From: Kitasatospora viridis
GTDB lineage: Bacteria; Actinomycetota; Actinomycetes; Streptomycetales; Streptomycetaceae
DNA length: 64,000 bases
Assembly (NCBI RefSeq): GCF_007829815.1
Contig: NZ_VIWT01000001.1
Location: forward strand, 2,937,501-3,001,500
Direction of reading: 5' to 3'
Positions 41,573 to 51,202 of this stretch are shown here, piece after piece (position 1 is the stretch's first letter; each line of letters opens with the position of its first letter). The notes below the pieces were generated by a model that saw nothing but the letters and a program-made list of their open reading frames with translations, was not told the origin of the DNA and made no database searches. The position numbers were made by a program, and so were the translations under genes.

Positions 41573-42193
41573 TCACTTCGCCAGCTCGGCCCGGACCGCC
41601 GCGGTGACCTGCTCGGCGCGGGCGGCGATCTCGTCCACCCGGGCGGTGCCGGCCAGCAGCGCGCCCCGGGTCCGCTCGTCGGTGATCCCGGTCAGGTTCA
41701 CCTCGACGTTCAGCCGGGCCGTGGTCGCCGCCGCCCGGGCCGCCTCGGCGGCGGCCGCGACGTCGGTGGCCACGCTCGGGTTGCCGATCGGCAGCAGCGC
41801 CTCGGCCAGCTCCACCGCGTCCAGCGCCGCCGTGATCACCTCGGCGGGCGGTTGCGCGGCGGCGGCCAGCGCCCGGGCGATCGCCGCGGCGCGGTCGGCC
41901 CGCTCCGGCTCGGTCGCCCGGGGCAGCCGGTACGCCTCGGCCACCGAGGTGAAGGCCGCCGCGTCCCGCTCGGCCAGGCCGAGGGCCCGGTGGCGCAGCA
42001 GGTCCGCCTCGCGGACGATCCGCTCCACCACGGCCTCGTGCGCGGCGTACTTCTCCCCGGTGCTGTACCGGCCCACCATCGCGAGCAGCGCTCCGGCCTG
42101 GGCGGCGTGCAGGGCCGCCGACGCGCCGCCGCCAGGGGCGGGCACCCGGTCGGCCAGGCGGTCAAGGAACTCGTTGATCGTCTCGTCGCGCAC
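41573..42193 (-). CDS. Cyclodeaminase/cyclohydrolase family protein (FTCD-like)
   Basis: A 206-residue helical protein of the formiminotransferase-cyclodeaminase family (FLDRLADRVPAPGGGASAAL; LPIGNPSVATDVAAAAEA). The family includes methenyl-tetrahydrofolate cyclohydrolases of one-carbon metabolism. I chose the GTG at 42193, which has GGAAGAG upstream; an ATG at 42229 would add 12 residues. Convergent with the potassium channel gene, 3 bp apart. Confidence 0.83.
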   Translation of the reverse strand: MRDETINEFLDRLADRVPAPGGGASAALHAAQAGALLAMVGRYSTGEKYAAHEAVVERIVREADLLRHRALGLAERDAAAFTSVAEAYRLPRATEPERADRAAAIARALAAAAQPPAEVITAALDAVELAEALLPIGNPSVATDVAAAAEAARAAATTARLNVEVNLTGITDERTRGALLAGTARVDEIAARAEQVTAAVRAELAK

Positions 42194-42330
42194 GGCGGCT
42201 CTTCCGGTCGAACGGATCGGTAGCCGCATACTGCCATATCTGACGGACCATCAAATGAGCCGCACGGCAGTCCCCGGACCGCCGCGCGCCCCCAGCGTGC
42301 GCCCGCTGTCCGGCCCGGTAACTTCGAGCC

Positions 42331-43308
42331 ATGCACGCAATCACGATTCCCCAGCCCGGTGGTCCCGAGGCGCTCGTCTGGAGCAAGGTCGAGGACCCGG
42401 TCCCCGGCGAGGGCGAGGTCCTGGTCGAGGTCGCCGCCACCGCCGTCAACCGCGCCGACCTGCTGCAGCGCCAGGGCAACTACGCCCCGCCGCCCGGCGC
42501 CTCCCCCTACCCCGGCCTGGAGTGCTCCGGCACGGTCGCCGCCCTCGGCCCCGGCGTGGCCGGCTGGGCCGTCGGCGACGAGGTCTGCGCCCTGCTGGCC
42601 GGCGGCGGCTACGCGGAGAAGGTCGTCGTCCCGGTCGGCCAGCTCCTGCCCATCCCGCGCGGCCTCGGCCTGGTCGCCGCCGCCGCCCTCCCCGAGGTCG
42701 CCGCGACCGTCTGGTCCAACCTGTTCATGGTCGCCCACCTGCACCCGGGCGAGACGGTGCTGCTGCACGGCGGGGCGAGCGGCATCGGGACGATGGCGAT
42801 CCAGCTGGCCAAGGCGGTGGGCGCCAAGGTGGTGGTGACCGCGGGCAGCGACAAGAAGCTGGCGCGCTGCAAGGAGTTGGGCGCGGACGTGCTGGTGAAC
42901 TACCGCGAGCAGGACTTCGTGGAGCAGGTCCGGGAGGCGACGGGCGGGCACGGCGCGGACGTGATCCTGGACATCATGGGCGCCAAGTACCTGTCCCGGA
43001 ACGTGGAGGCGCTGGCGCTGGCCGGGCGTCTGGTGATCATCGGTCTGCAGGGCGGCCGCACCGGCGAGTTGGACCTGGGCGTGCTGCTCGCCAAGCGCGC
43101 CGCGGTCGTCGCGACCTCGCTGCGCCCGCGTCCGCTGGCGGAGAAGGCGGCGATCGTGGCGGCGGTGCGCGAGCACGTCTGGCCGCTGATCGAGTCGGGC
43201 GTGGTCAAGCCGATCATCGACCGGGTGCTCCCGCTCGCGGAGGCGTCCCAGGGCCACCGGGCGCTGGAGGCGGGGGAGCAGGTGGGGAAGATCGTGCTGC
43301 AGGCCTGA
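42331..43308 (+). CDS. NAD(P)H quinone oxidoreductase (zinc-independent MDR family)
   Basis: A 325-residue medium-chain reductase of the QOR/PIG3 branch: MHAITIPQPGGPEALVW at the start, NRADLLQRQGNY, and the NADPH site LLHGGASGIGTMAIQLA (about 145-161). No structural zinc cysteines. TAACTT lies 6 nt before the ATG, so it is probably leaderless. Confidence 0.9.
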   Translation: MHAITIPQPGGPEALVWSKVEDPVPGEGEVLVEVAATAVNRADLLQRQGNYAPPPGASPYPGLECSGTVAALGPGVAGWAVGDEVCALLAGGGYAEKVVVPVGQLLPIPRGLGLVAAAALPEVAATVWSNLFMVAHLHPGETVLLHGGASGIGTMAIQLAKAVGAKVVVTAGSDKKLARCKELGADVLVNYREQDFVEQVREATGGHGADVILDIMGAKYLSRNVEALALAGRLVIIGLQGGRTGELDLGVLLAKRAAVVATSLRPRPLAEKAAIVAAVREHVWPLIESGVVKPIIDRVLPLAEASQGHRALEAGEQVGKIVLQA

Positions 43309-43400
43309 GCCGTTGGTGCCGGTGCGGCGGCGGCTCTCGCCGGGTGGACCCGTGCCCCGGGAGCCGCCGGTCCGCTGGTCCTCAGGCCCGGGCGTCGCCC

Positions 43401-43733
43401 CTACTCGCTCGCCTTCATGGAGGTGGCGGCGGTGGTGTCGGCGCCCTGGTGGTTTCCGGCCATGGACTCCAGCCCCAGGTGGACGCTGGCCAGGCCCTGG
43501 ACGAGGACGCCCAGGGACTTGACCAGGGCGGTGTGTTGGGGGTTGTAGGCGTCGCCGAACTTCTTGCCCTGGTCGTCGGCGCCCCAGGGGGAGCCGAGTC
43601 CCTTCAGGGTGGACTCCAGGTTGGTGACGGCCGACTTGAGGCGGTCGCTCTGGGTGGTGAAGTCCGGTGCCGCGGTGAGGATGTCGGCCGGGTGGACGGA
43701 GAAGCCGCTGCCACCGGTGGTGGGGTCAGACAC
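43401..43733 (-). CDS. WXG100 family protein (type VII secretion partner)
   Basis: A 110-residue helical protein with the WXG-type turn SPWGADDQGKKFGDAYNP in its middle, as in ESAT-6-like WXG100 proteins. GTG start at 43733 with GGGAGC upstream. It is the last gene of a leftward cassette with the zincin protein (44086-45558) and the small acidic protein (43794-44102). It probably acts as a co-secreted partner or chaperone (inference). Confidence 0.8.
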   Translation of the reverse strand: MSDPTTGGSGFSVHPADILTAAPDFTTQSDRLKSAVTNLESTLKGLGSPWGADDQGKKFGDAYNPQHTALVKSLGVLVQGLASVHLGLESMAGNHQGADTTAATSMKASE

Positions 43734-43793
43734 GGTGCTCCCAGGCAGGTATGACGGACAGTCGGCTCGACGACGGGTGGAGCGATCGCCGGG

Positions 43794-44102
43794 TCACCGG
43801 TCGCCGCGCTCCCGGGTCCTGCGCTGCATCTCCAGCAGCATCGAGAGGGTCTCCGGGTGCGGCGCGGCGGGCTGCTCCTCCTCGTCGTCGTCCAGGTCGT
43901 CGTCGCTGTACTGCTCCTGGGCGTTGAGCCGGGCCTGCGGCAGGAGTTCGTCGTAGCGCTGGTGGCCGGGGGTGAGCTTCTCCCAGCGGTCGAAGAAGAT
44001 CCCCTCCTCGCTCCGGCCGTGGTACTTCACCCAGATGGTGACGCCGTCGGCGTCGAGCATCGGGGGCGCGCTGAACAGGTAGCTGTCAGAGTGCTCGGTC
44101 AA
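43794..44102 (-). CDS. Small acidic protein, candidate immunity protein
   Basis: A 102-residue protein with no family I recognise. The first half looks folded (VTIWVKYHGRSEEGIFFDRWEKL), the second half has a run of Asp/Glu (DDDLDDDEEE). It starts with TTG at 44102 inside the last codons of the zincin gene (17-nt overlap), with AAGGA 5 nt upstream, so it is translationally coupled to it. Position and size suggest the cognate immunity protein (inference). Confidence 0.72.
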   Translation of the reverse strand: MTEHSDSYLFSAPPMLDADGVTIWVKYHGRSEEGIFFDRWEKLTPGHQRYDELLPQARLNAQEQYSDDDLDDDEEEQPAAPHPETLSMLLEMQRRTRERGDR

Positions 44103-45558
44103 AGTAGTCCTTCAGGATCTTCGCCGCGGTCCGGTCGCCGAAGGTGAACTTCTTGAGGCTGCCGTTGGCCCAGGCGTTGAACGCCTCGGCGAAGTACTCG
44201 TGCGGCTGGCGGATGTAGCTGTCGAGGGCGGGGTTGTTGCCGATGCGGTTCATCACCTGCTGCTGGACATTTTGCCAGTCCGGTTGGCTGCTCAGGTTGC
44301 CGTAGGCGTGGTCGGTCGCATGGCCGAACTCGTGCACGGCGACGCTGGTGGGCGTGTCCGCGGCGGAGTTGATGACGAGTCGGCCGTTCTGCGGGTCGTA
44401 CATGCCCGGTACGCCCTCCCAACCCCAGTCCGCGCCCATCGGCCGGCCCCCGGCGAGGTGGTAGCCGCCCGGGAGTTCGGTCACCGGTCTGGGGCCGATG
44501 CTGATCCCGCCGCCGTCGAACGTCTTCAGGTGGTCCCAGACCCGGTTGAAGACGTCCGGCGGGACGTTCGCGAGCTCGTTGAGCACCTTGGTGGTGCCCG
44601 GGTGGTCCTCGACGTACTCGCGCGGCGGGAGCCGGCCGGGGAACGGCAGCTCGACCGGCTTGGCGTGCTTGGGGAACGACGGTGAGTCGTCGTTCCCCTT
44701 GCCGCCCGGTGCGGCGGCTCCGCCGATGATGCCGGCGGCGATGTCCAGGGGGTCGATGCCGCCGTTGAAGACGGTGTCCTGTCCGGCGGCGATGCCGCCG
44801 CCGAGGAGCATGCGGCCGGGCATGGTGTTGAGGGCGTTGAGGGCGGGGGCGAGGGTGTCGCTGGATTGGGCGAGGATCCTGGCGCCGGCGCCGAAGCCGC
44901 TGGTGGCGCCGCCGGTGAGGCCGCCGGTTTCGGCGGAGTCGAGGATCTCGGTGCCGCTGATGCCGTTCTGGTCGCCGAAGGCGATCTTGATGGGTTGGGC
45001 GACGGCGAGGTCGACGGTGGCGGATTCGGCGGCGCCGAAGACGGCTCCGGTCAGGACGGTGCCGGCGATGGTGGCGACGGTTTCGGAGACGGTGACGCCG
45101 ACGGCCGCGGCGGTGGAGACGATGGCGGCGGCGGCTCCGTCGGCGGCGGCTTCGGAGAGCCCGCCGGTGAAGAAGGCGAGGGCGGTGCCGGCGATGAGGA
45201 CGCCGCCGACGACGGCGATCTTCTCTTCCAACTGGTGCTTGGCCTTGCCGACTTCGTCGGCGTACTGGGTGAAGGCCTTGGCCATCTGGCGGCAGGCGTC
45301 GGCGACGTCGTGGAGCCAGCCCTTGCCGTTGTCGTAGTACTGACCCCAGAACTTGGCGAAGGCGTCGACGGCGGGGCCGGAGTTGTGCTGCAGGATGCCC
45401 TGGGCGGTGGTGTTGGCCTTGCCGCAGACGTCGTCGATGGCGTTGGCACAGTCGGTCCAGGCTTTGGCGGCCTTGCGCAGTCCGTCCTCGTCGGCGTCGG
45501 GCCACCACATGCCGGTCAGCGAGCGGACGGTCTTCTCCGCGTCCTGGGTCAGCCCCAC
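44086..45558 (-). CDS. Putative type VII-secreted polymorphic toxin with zinc-metalloprotease domain
   Basis: A 490-residue modular protein. Residues 1-110 are helical and resemble CpnT-like/WXG N-terminal domains of type VII substrates (LTGMWWPDADEDGLRKAAKAW, split here by its helix break). Residues about 113-240 are hydrophobic and Gly/Ala-rich, as in membrane-translocation regions. The C-terminus (about 330-490) is a zincin: HEFGH (409-413) with a downstream Glu (E454 or E458) in the PHEYFAEAF segment, similar to anthrax lethal-factor-like peptidases. GTG start. The next gene overlaps its end. No signal peptide. Confidence 0.78.
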   Translation of the reverse strand: MGLTQDAEKTVRSLTGMWWPDADEDGLRKAAKAWTDCANAIDDVCGKANTTAQGILQHNSGPAVDAFAKFWGQYYDNGKGWLHDVADACRQMAKAFTQYADEVGKAKHQLEEKIAVVGGVLIAGTALAFFTGGLSEAAADGAAAAIVSTAAAVGVTVSETVATIAGTVLTGAVFGAAESATVDLAVAQPIKIAFGDQNGISGTEILDSAETGGLTGGATSGFGAGARILAQSSDTLAPALNALNTMPGRMLLGGGIAAGQDTVFNGGIDPLDIAAGIIGGAAAPGGKGNDDSPSFPKHAKPVELPFPGRLPPREYVEDHPGTTKVLNELANVPPDVFNRVWDHLKTFDGGGISIGPRPVTELPGGYHLAGGRPMGADWGWEGVPGMYDPQNGRLVINSAADTPTSVAVHEFGHATDHAYGNLSSQPDWQNVQQQVMNRIGNNPALDSYIRQPHEYFAEAFNAWANGSLKKFTFGDRTAAKILKDYFDRAL

Positions 45559-45657
45559 CGCTCGCCCGCCTTCATCGAGTTCCCCCGCAGCCAGATGTGA
45601 TCAACAGTCAGATCGATCGTACGCGGTGCGCGGGGAGCGGCACCCGAAGGCCCGGGT

Positions 45658-47001
45658 TCAGCGCAACGGGGCGGCCTCGCGGACGTGGTGGAGGTGGACC
45701 AGCAGGTCGTAGGAGGGGCCGAGCGCGACGTCGTCGAGGGGGCAGGGGTAGTCGGTGCCGATGTGGCGGGTGGGGCGCGGGACTTCGAGCCAGGCGCGGG
45801 CGGCGGGCGGTGCGGTGCGGGTGTCCAGGTAGAAGTCGGGGCGGCTGACCCGGTCGAGGGTGTGCTCGTTGCTGCCGGGCGCGGCCGCGCCGACCGTGAA
45901 CTTCTTCCACGGCCCGACCAGGCTCTGGTCCTGGGAGAGGAAGGAGCCCTGGCCGAAGGTGGTCCCGATCGCCAGGTAGGACGTCCCGAGCGCCTCGCGC
46001 AGGAAGGCGCCCTGCACCTTCGGGTAGGTGCCGGGCTCGTCGGTCACGTAGCCCACGTGCCCGTCGTGCGCCGACAGCAGCATCCGGTGACCGGTGCGGC
46101 GCTGCCACCAGACGGTGTTCGCGGCCATCAGCCGGTCGCGGTCGAGCTCCATGGCGGTCACCGACTTCGGGTCGGCGAAGTCGGTGGCGAGCGCTGCGGC
46201 GGTCTGGGCGATCGACCGGGCGTGCTGCAGCGTCCACTCGAACTCCTCGTCGCCCGCGCCGGGTTGAGCCTGCAGCAGGTCCAGCGCTTGCTGGGCGTCG
46301 GCCGCCGGGCGCTGCCGCTGTGCCACCGGCCGGGCGAGGTAGGCGTACCCGTCGTCCAGCGGTCGCAGGCCGGCGTAGAGGTCCGTGAAGCGCGGCAGCA
46401 ACCGGGGGAACCGGCGGGCGACGCAGTCCGTGACCCGCGCGAAGAAGTCGTCGCCCACCTTGGGGAAGCCGATGTCGTTGCCCATGAAGTGCACCCGGTG
46501 GCCCGGGTCGCGGCGGTTGTGGTCACGCATCCACTCGATCAGGTGGACGAACTCCGTGCGCTCGAACGGCGATCCGCCCAGTTCGGCCCGCACCACCTGG
46601 CGCGCGTCGCCCCGGCCGCCCTGGACGTACTCGTCGATCCGCAGTCCGGCGGGCCAGCCGATCTCCAGGGCGAAGGTGGTGAAGCCCTTCTCCTCGACGA
46701 GGTACCGGAAGACCCGCTCCTTCAGCGCGAAGAACTCGTGCGACCCGTGGGTGGCCTCGCCGAGGCCCACCACGGCGGCGGAGCCGATCATCGCCCCCAG
46801 CGGCCGCAGGTCGGCGGTGTCCGAGCCGGGTTCGGTCGAGCGCAGCGGGTGCGCGGCCCGGGCCAACGCGTGCACCGGGTCCTGGCCGGCCTGGTCGCCC
46901 GGGGTGGCCGCGGCCGCGCTCCCGGGTGTGAGCAGGGCCCCCGCCGTGACCGCCGCCGCCACCAGCAGCGACCGCCGCCCCATCGCCGTCCCGTCGGTCA
47001 T
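45658..47001 (-). CDS. Secreted erythromycin esterase-like protein
   Basis: A 447-residue protein of the erythromycin esterase (EreA/EreC) family: GLGEATHGSHEFF and the LSAHDGHVGY segment carry the conserved Glu/His residues of the active site. A twin-arginine signal (MGRRSLLVAAAVTAGALLTPG, split by cleavage near residue 32) predicts export, unlike the cytosolic resistance esterases. ATG 47001 has GAGGGG 8 nt upstream. Whether it opens a macrolide or another lactone is unknown. Two hairpins lie just upstream. Confidence 0.82.
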   Translation of the reverse strand: MTDGTAMGRRSLLVAAAVTAGALLTPGSAAAATPGDQAGQDPVHALARAAHPLRSTEPGSDTADLRPLGAMIGSAAVVGLGEATHGSHEFFALKERVFRYLVEEKGFTTFALEIGWPAGLRIDEYVQGGRGDARQVVRAELGGSPFERTEFVHLIEWMRDHNRRDPGHRVHFMGNDIGFPKVGDDFFARVTDCVARRFPRLLPRFTDLYAGLRPLDDGYAYLARPVAQRQRPAADAQQALDLLQAQPGAGDEEFEWTLQHARSIAQTAAALATDFADPKSVTAMELDRDRLMAANTVWWQRRTGHRMLLSAHDGHVGYVTDEPGTYPKVQGAFLREALGTSYLAIGTTFGQGSFLSQDQSLVGPWKKFTVGAAAPGSNEHTLDRVSRPDFYLDTRTAPPAARAWLEVPRPTRHIGTDYPCPLDDVALGPSYDLLVHLHHVREAAPLR

Positions 47002-47033
47002 CCCGACCACCCCTCAGCTCGAACCGCCGCCTC

Positions 47034-47059
47034 GATCGACCGGGCGTTCCCGGTCGATC
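47034..47059. repeat. Inverted repeat upstream of the esterase gene
   Basis: Perfect 11-bp arms (47034-47044 and 47049-47059) with loop CGTT, 33 bases before the esterase start. Could be an operator or a leader hairpin. Confidence 0.6.
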
Positions 47060-47081
47060 CCAGCCCATCACCCGGCCGTCG

Positions 47082-47110
47082 CGTTCTCGTCCGGGCGCAG
47101 GACGAGAACG
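47082..47110. repeat. Inverted repeat between hydrolase and esterase genes
   Basis: Perfect 11-bp arms (47082-47092 and 47100-47110) with a 7-nt loop, 54 bases past the stop of the hydrolase gene. Possible terminator or operator. Confidence 0.6.
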
Positions 47111-47163
47111 GACTGGGAGCTGGGTCCACCCCCGGGACGGGGCCAGGACCCGGCTCCCGGGGA

Positions 47164-48246
47164 TCAGGCCCGCCCCGCGGGGGCGGCGTCGAGGGCGGGG
47201 CGCACCTTGGTGAGCAGCAGGTCGAGGAAGGCCTGCGGCCGGCGGAAGGAGGCGAAGTGGCTGCACCCCTCCAGCAGGGCGAACTCCTTGACGGGGGCGC
47301 TGACCTGGTCGAAGAAGCGCTTGGCGGGCTCGACGGGGGTGATCACGTCCTGGTCGCCCTGGAAGACGAAGAACGGGATCCGGAACTCGGTGCCCTCGGC
47401 GTACTCGTCCACGCCCATGGCCTGCGGGCCGAGCTGCTCCGACCAGTTCATCGCCTTGAAGTAGCCGCGGACCTCACGCAGCGTCAGCAGCGGGGAGAAC
47501 CACAAGGACCGGATCACCACGGTCTTCATGGTGTCGAAGGTGAGCGGGTCGGTGGTGGTCACGACCTTGTGGTACTCGCCCCACTGGTGGGTGGTCCAGG
47601 CGCTGGAGTCGGCGCCGAGCGCGGTGACGGCGGCCAGCTCCTTGCGCTTGCCGGCGGCGCGCAGCCGCTCGACCAGCGCGTGGTAGGCGAACCGGTCCCG
47701 CCCGCCGCCGATCACGTTCTGGTCGGTGCCGACGTAGGCGGAGTACCGCTCGGGGTGGTTGCGGGCCAGCCGCAGGCCGAGCACGGTGCCGAGCGAGTTG
47801 GCCACCAGCAGCAGCTTGGCGACGCCGAGCCGGGCGCGGACGTGGTCGGTCATTTCGAGGGCGTCCCGGTGGAGCCGGTCGAGGTTGAACTCGCCCTGGC
47901 CCTCGGGCCCGCCGTTCAGGAAGGTCCGGCCGGCCCCGCGCATGTCCCAGCGGACCACGGTGAAGTGGCGCTCCCACTCCCGGGTGCGGTGGGCGTAGAT
48001 CAGGTTGGAGGCGCCGGGGCCGCCGTGGATCTCCAGGATCACCGGGTTGGCCAGGTCCTCGCCGCGGATCGAGACCCACTGGTCGATGCCGCCGATCCGG
48101 ACGAACCCGGACTCGTCGATGCCGTTGGGCGAGGTGATCCGCAGCCGCCGGGCGAGCACGGCCCGCTTGGCCTGGCGGTAGCCCAGCAGGCCGGCGGCGG
48201 GTGCGGCGAGGACTGCGGCGGTGGCGGTGGCGATAGTGCCGATCAT
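47164..48246 (-). CDS. Alpha/beta hydrolase (prolyl aminopeptidase-like), membrane-anchored
   Basis: A 360-residue protein: an N-terminal hydrophobic segment (about 2-22, IGTIATATAAVLAAPAAGLL) and an alpha/beta-hydrolase core with oxyanion motif HGGPGAS, DMRGAGRT, nucleophile elbow VANSLGT and late acid/His (FQGDQDVITP; GCSHFASF). ATG 48246 has GGGGAGA upstream. It is divergent from a TetR gene, with a dyad between them, so it is probably TetR-controlled. Substrate unknown. Confidence 0.82.
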   Translation of the reverse strand: MIGTIATATAAVLAAPAAGLLGYRQAKRAVLARRLRITSPNGIDESGFVRIGGIDQWVSIRGEDLANPVILEIHGGPGASNLIYAHRTREWERHFTVVRWDMRGAGRTFLNGGPEGQGEFNLDRLHRDALEMTDHVRARLGVAKLLLVANSLGTVLGLRLARNHPERYSAYVGTDQNVIGGGRDRFAYHALVERLRAAGKRKELAAVTALGADSSAWTTHQWGEYHKVVTTTDPLTFDTMKTVVIRSLWFSPLLTLREVRGYFKAMNWSEQLGPQAMGVDEYAEGTEFRIPFFVFQGDQDVITPVEPAKRFFDQVSAPVKEFALLEGCSHFASFRRPQAFLDLLLTKVRPALDAAPAGRA

Positions 48247-48260
48247 GAGCTTCTCCCCTA

Positions 48261-48304
48261 AACTGTTTACGGCCTCAGCTGTTGTGTTTAAGGTATACAC
48301 AGTT
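48261..48304. promoter_or_regulatory. Candidate TetR operator
   Basis: AT-rich divergent region. It contains an imperfect dyad GTGTTTA-AGG-TATACAC (48284-48300, 6 of 7 arm positions complementary) and an outer pair AACTGT/ACAGTT (48261-48266 and 48299-48304). Confidence 0.55.
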
Positions 48305-48362
48305 GTGGGGCGTGTCAATGCGCCACCGAAGATGCGCCACCGAGGAGAGGAAGGGACGACCG

Positions 48363-49088
48363 ATGGCCAGGACCGCCAAGGCCGACGACCCGAAGGCCGG
48401 GCTCGCACTGCTCTGGGGCGAGCAGGAACAGCCCACCCGGGGGCCCAAGCCCAGCCTGACCCCGCAGCGGATCGCCGCCGCGGCCGTCCAACTGGCCGAC
48501 GCTCAGGGGCTGGACGCCGTCTCGATGAGCAAGGTGGCGGCCGAGTTCGAGGTCTCCGCGATGGCGCTCTACCGCTACGTGCCGGGAAAGACCGAACTGG
48601 TCGCGCTGATGGTGGAGTCGGTGCTCGCCGAGCTGCCCGACCGGTCAGCCGCCGGGGATGACTGGGCGCAACGCCTGCGCGGCTGGGCGCACGGCTCGCT
48701 GGCCGTGCACCGGCGGCACCCGTGGCTGCTCGCGGCCACCACCATGAGCCGCCGGCTGATGGGCCCCAACCAGCTCGGCTGGCTGGACGCCGCGCACGCC
48801 GCGCTCGCCCCCACCGGGCTCGGCGCGGCCCAGTGCCACCAGGTGTTCGTGCTGGTCGCGGGCCTGGTGCGGAGCGTGGCCCAGCAGCACGTCGACTACG
48901 ACGAGGCCGGCAGCCAGGAGTGGGACCGGCTCACCGGCGAGCTGCTCACCCGGCACGCCGAGCGCTTCCCGGCGCTCAGCCGGGCCATCGCGGAGGGCGC
49001 CTTCGCGCCCACCGGGATCGATCCGCTCGACTTCGGCCTCGACCGACTGCTCGCCGGGGTGCGGGAGTTGATCGAGGCTCAGGGCTAG
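48363..49088 (+). CDS. TetR family transcriptional regulator
   Basis: A 241-residue TetR protein. The helix-turn-helix is in AAAAVQLADAQGLDAVSMSKVA through SAMALYRYVPGKTELVALM (split domain, about 38-82), and a helical ligand domain follows. ATG 48363 chosen; longer in-frame ATGs lack a ribosome binding site. Divergent from the alpha/beta hydrolase gene that it likely represses. Confidence 0.88.
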   Translation: MARTAKADDPKAGLALLWGEQEQPTRGPKPSLTPQRIAAAAVQLADAQGLDAVSMSKVAAEFEVSAMALYRYVPGKTELVALMVESVLAELPDRSAAGDDWAQRLRGWAHGSLAVHRRHPWLLAATTMSRRLMGPNQLGWLDAAHAALAPTGLGAAQCHQVFVLVAGLVRSVAQQHVDYDEAGSQEWDRLTGELLTRHAERFPALSRAIAEGAFAPTGIDPLDFGLDRLLAGVRELIEAQG

Positions 49089-49098
49089 CGGGCGGCCG

Positions 49099-51035
<1,937 letters not shown>

Positions 51036-51041
51036 GCAGTC

Positions 51042-51084
51042 CCGGGGGCACGGGGGCTGACCACCGCTCAGCCCCGTGCCCCGG
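51042..51084 (+). terminator. Terminator after bpa
   Basis: Hairpin of about 17 bp with two single-G bulges (51042-51060 with 51068-51084), 7 bases after the bpa stop. Confidence 0.7.
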
Positions 51085-51202
51085 CAGGCCCCGACGGCAC
51101 GCGGTGCCGATACCCTGGCGCCGGACATCCATCACCCACGTCTGAAATCACCACGTCGCGGGGCGGCCGATCCGGGCCGCGCCGAGGGGGAAGCAGAGGA
51201 CC

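Noticed and set aside
43401..48246. Genomic island or prophage boundary around the toxin cassette
   Set aside because: No integrase, tRNA, direct repeat or clear base-composition shift was seen on either side.
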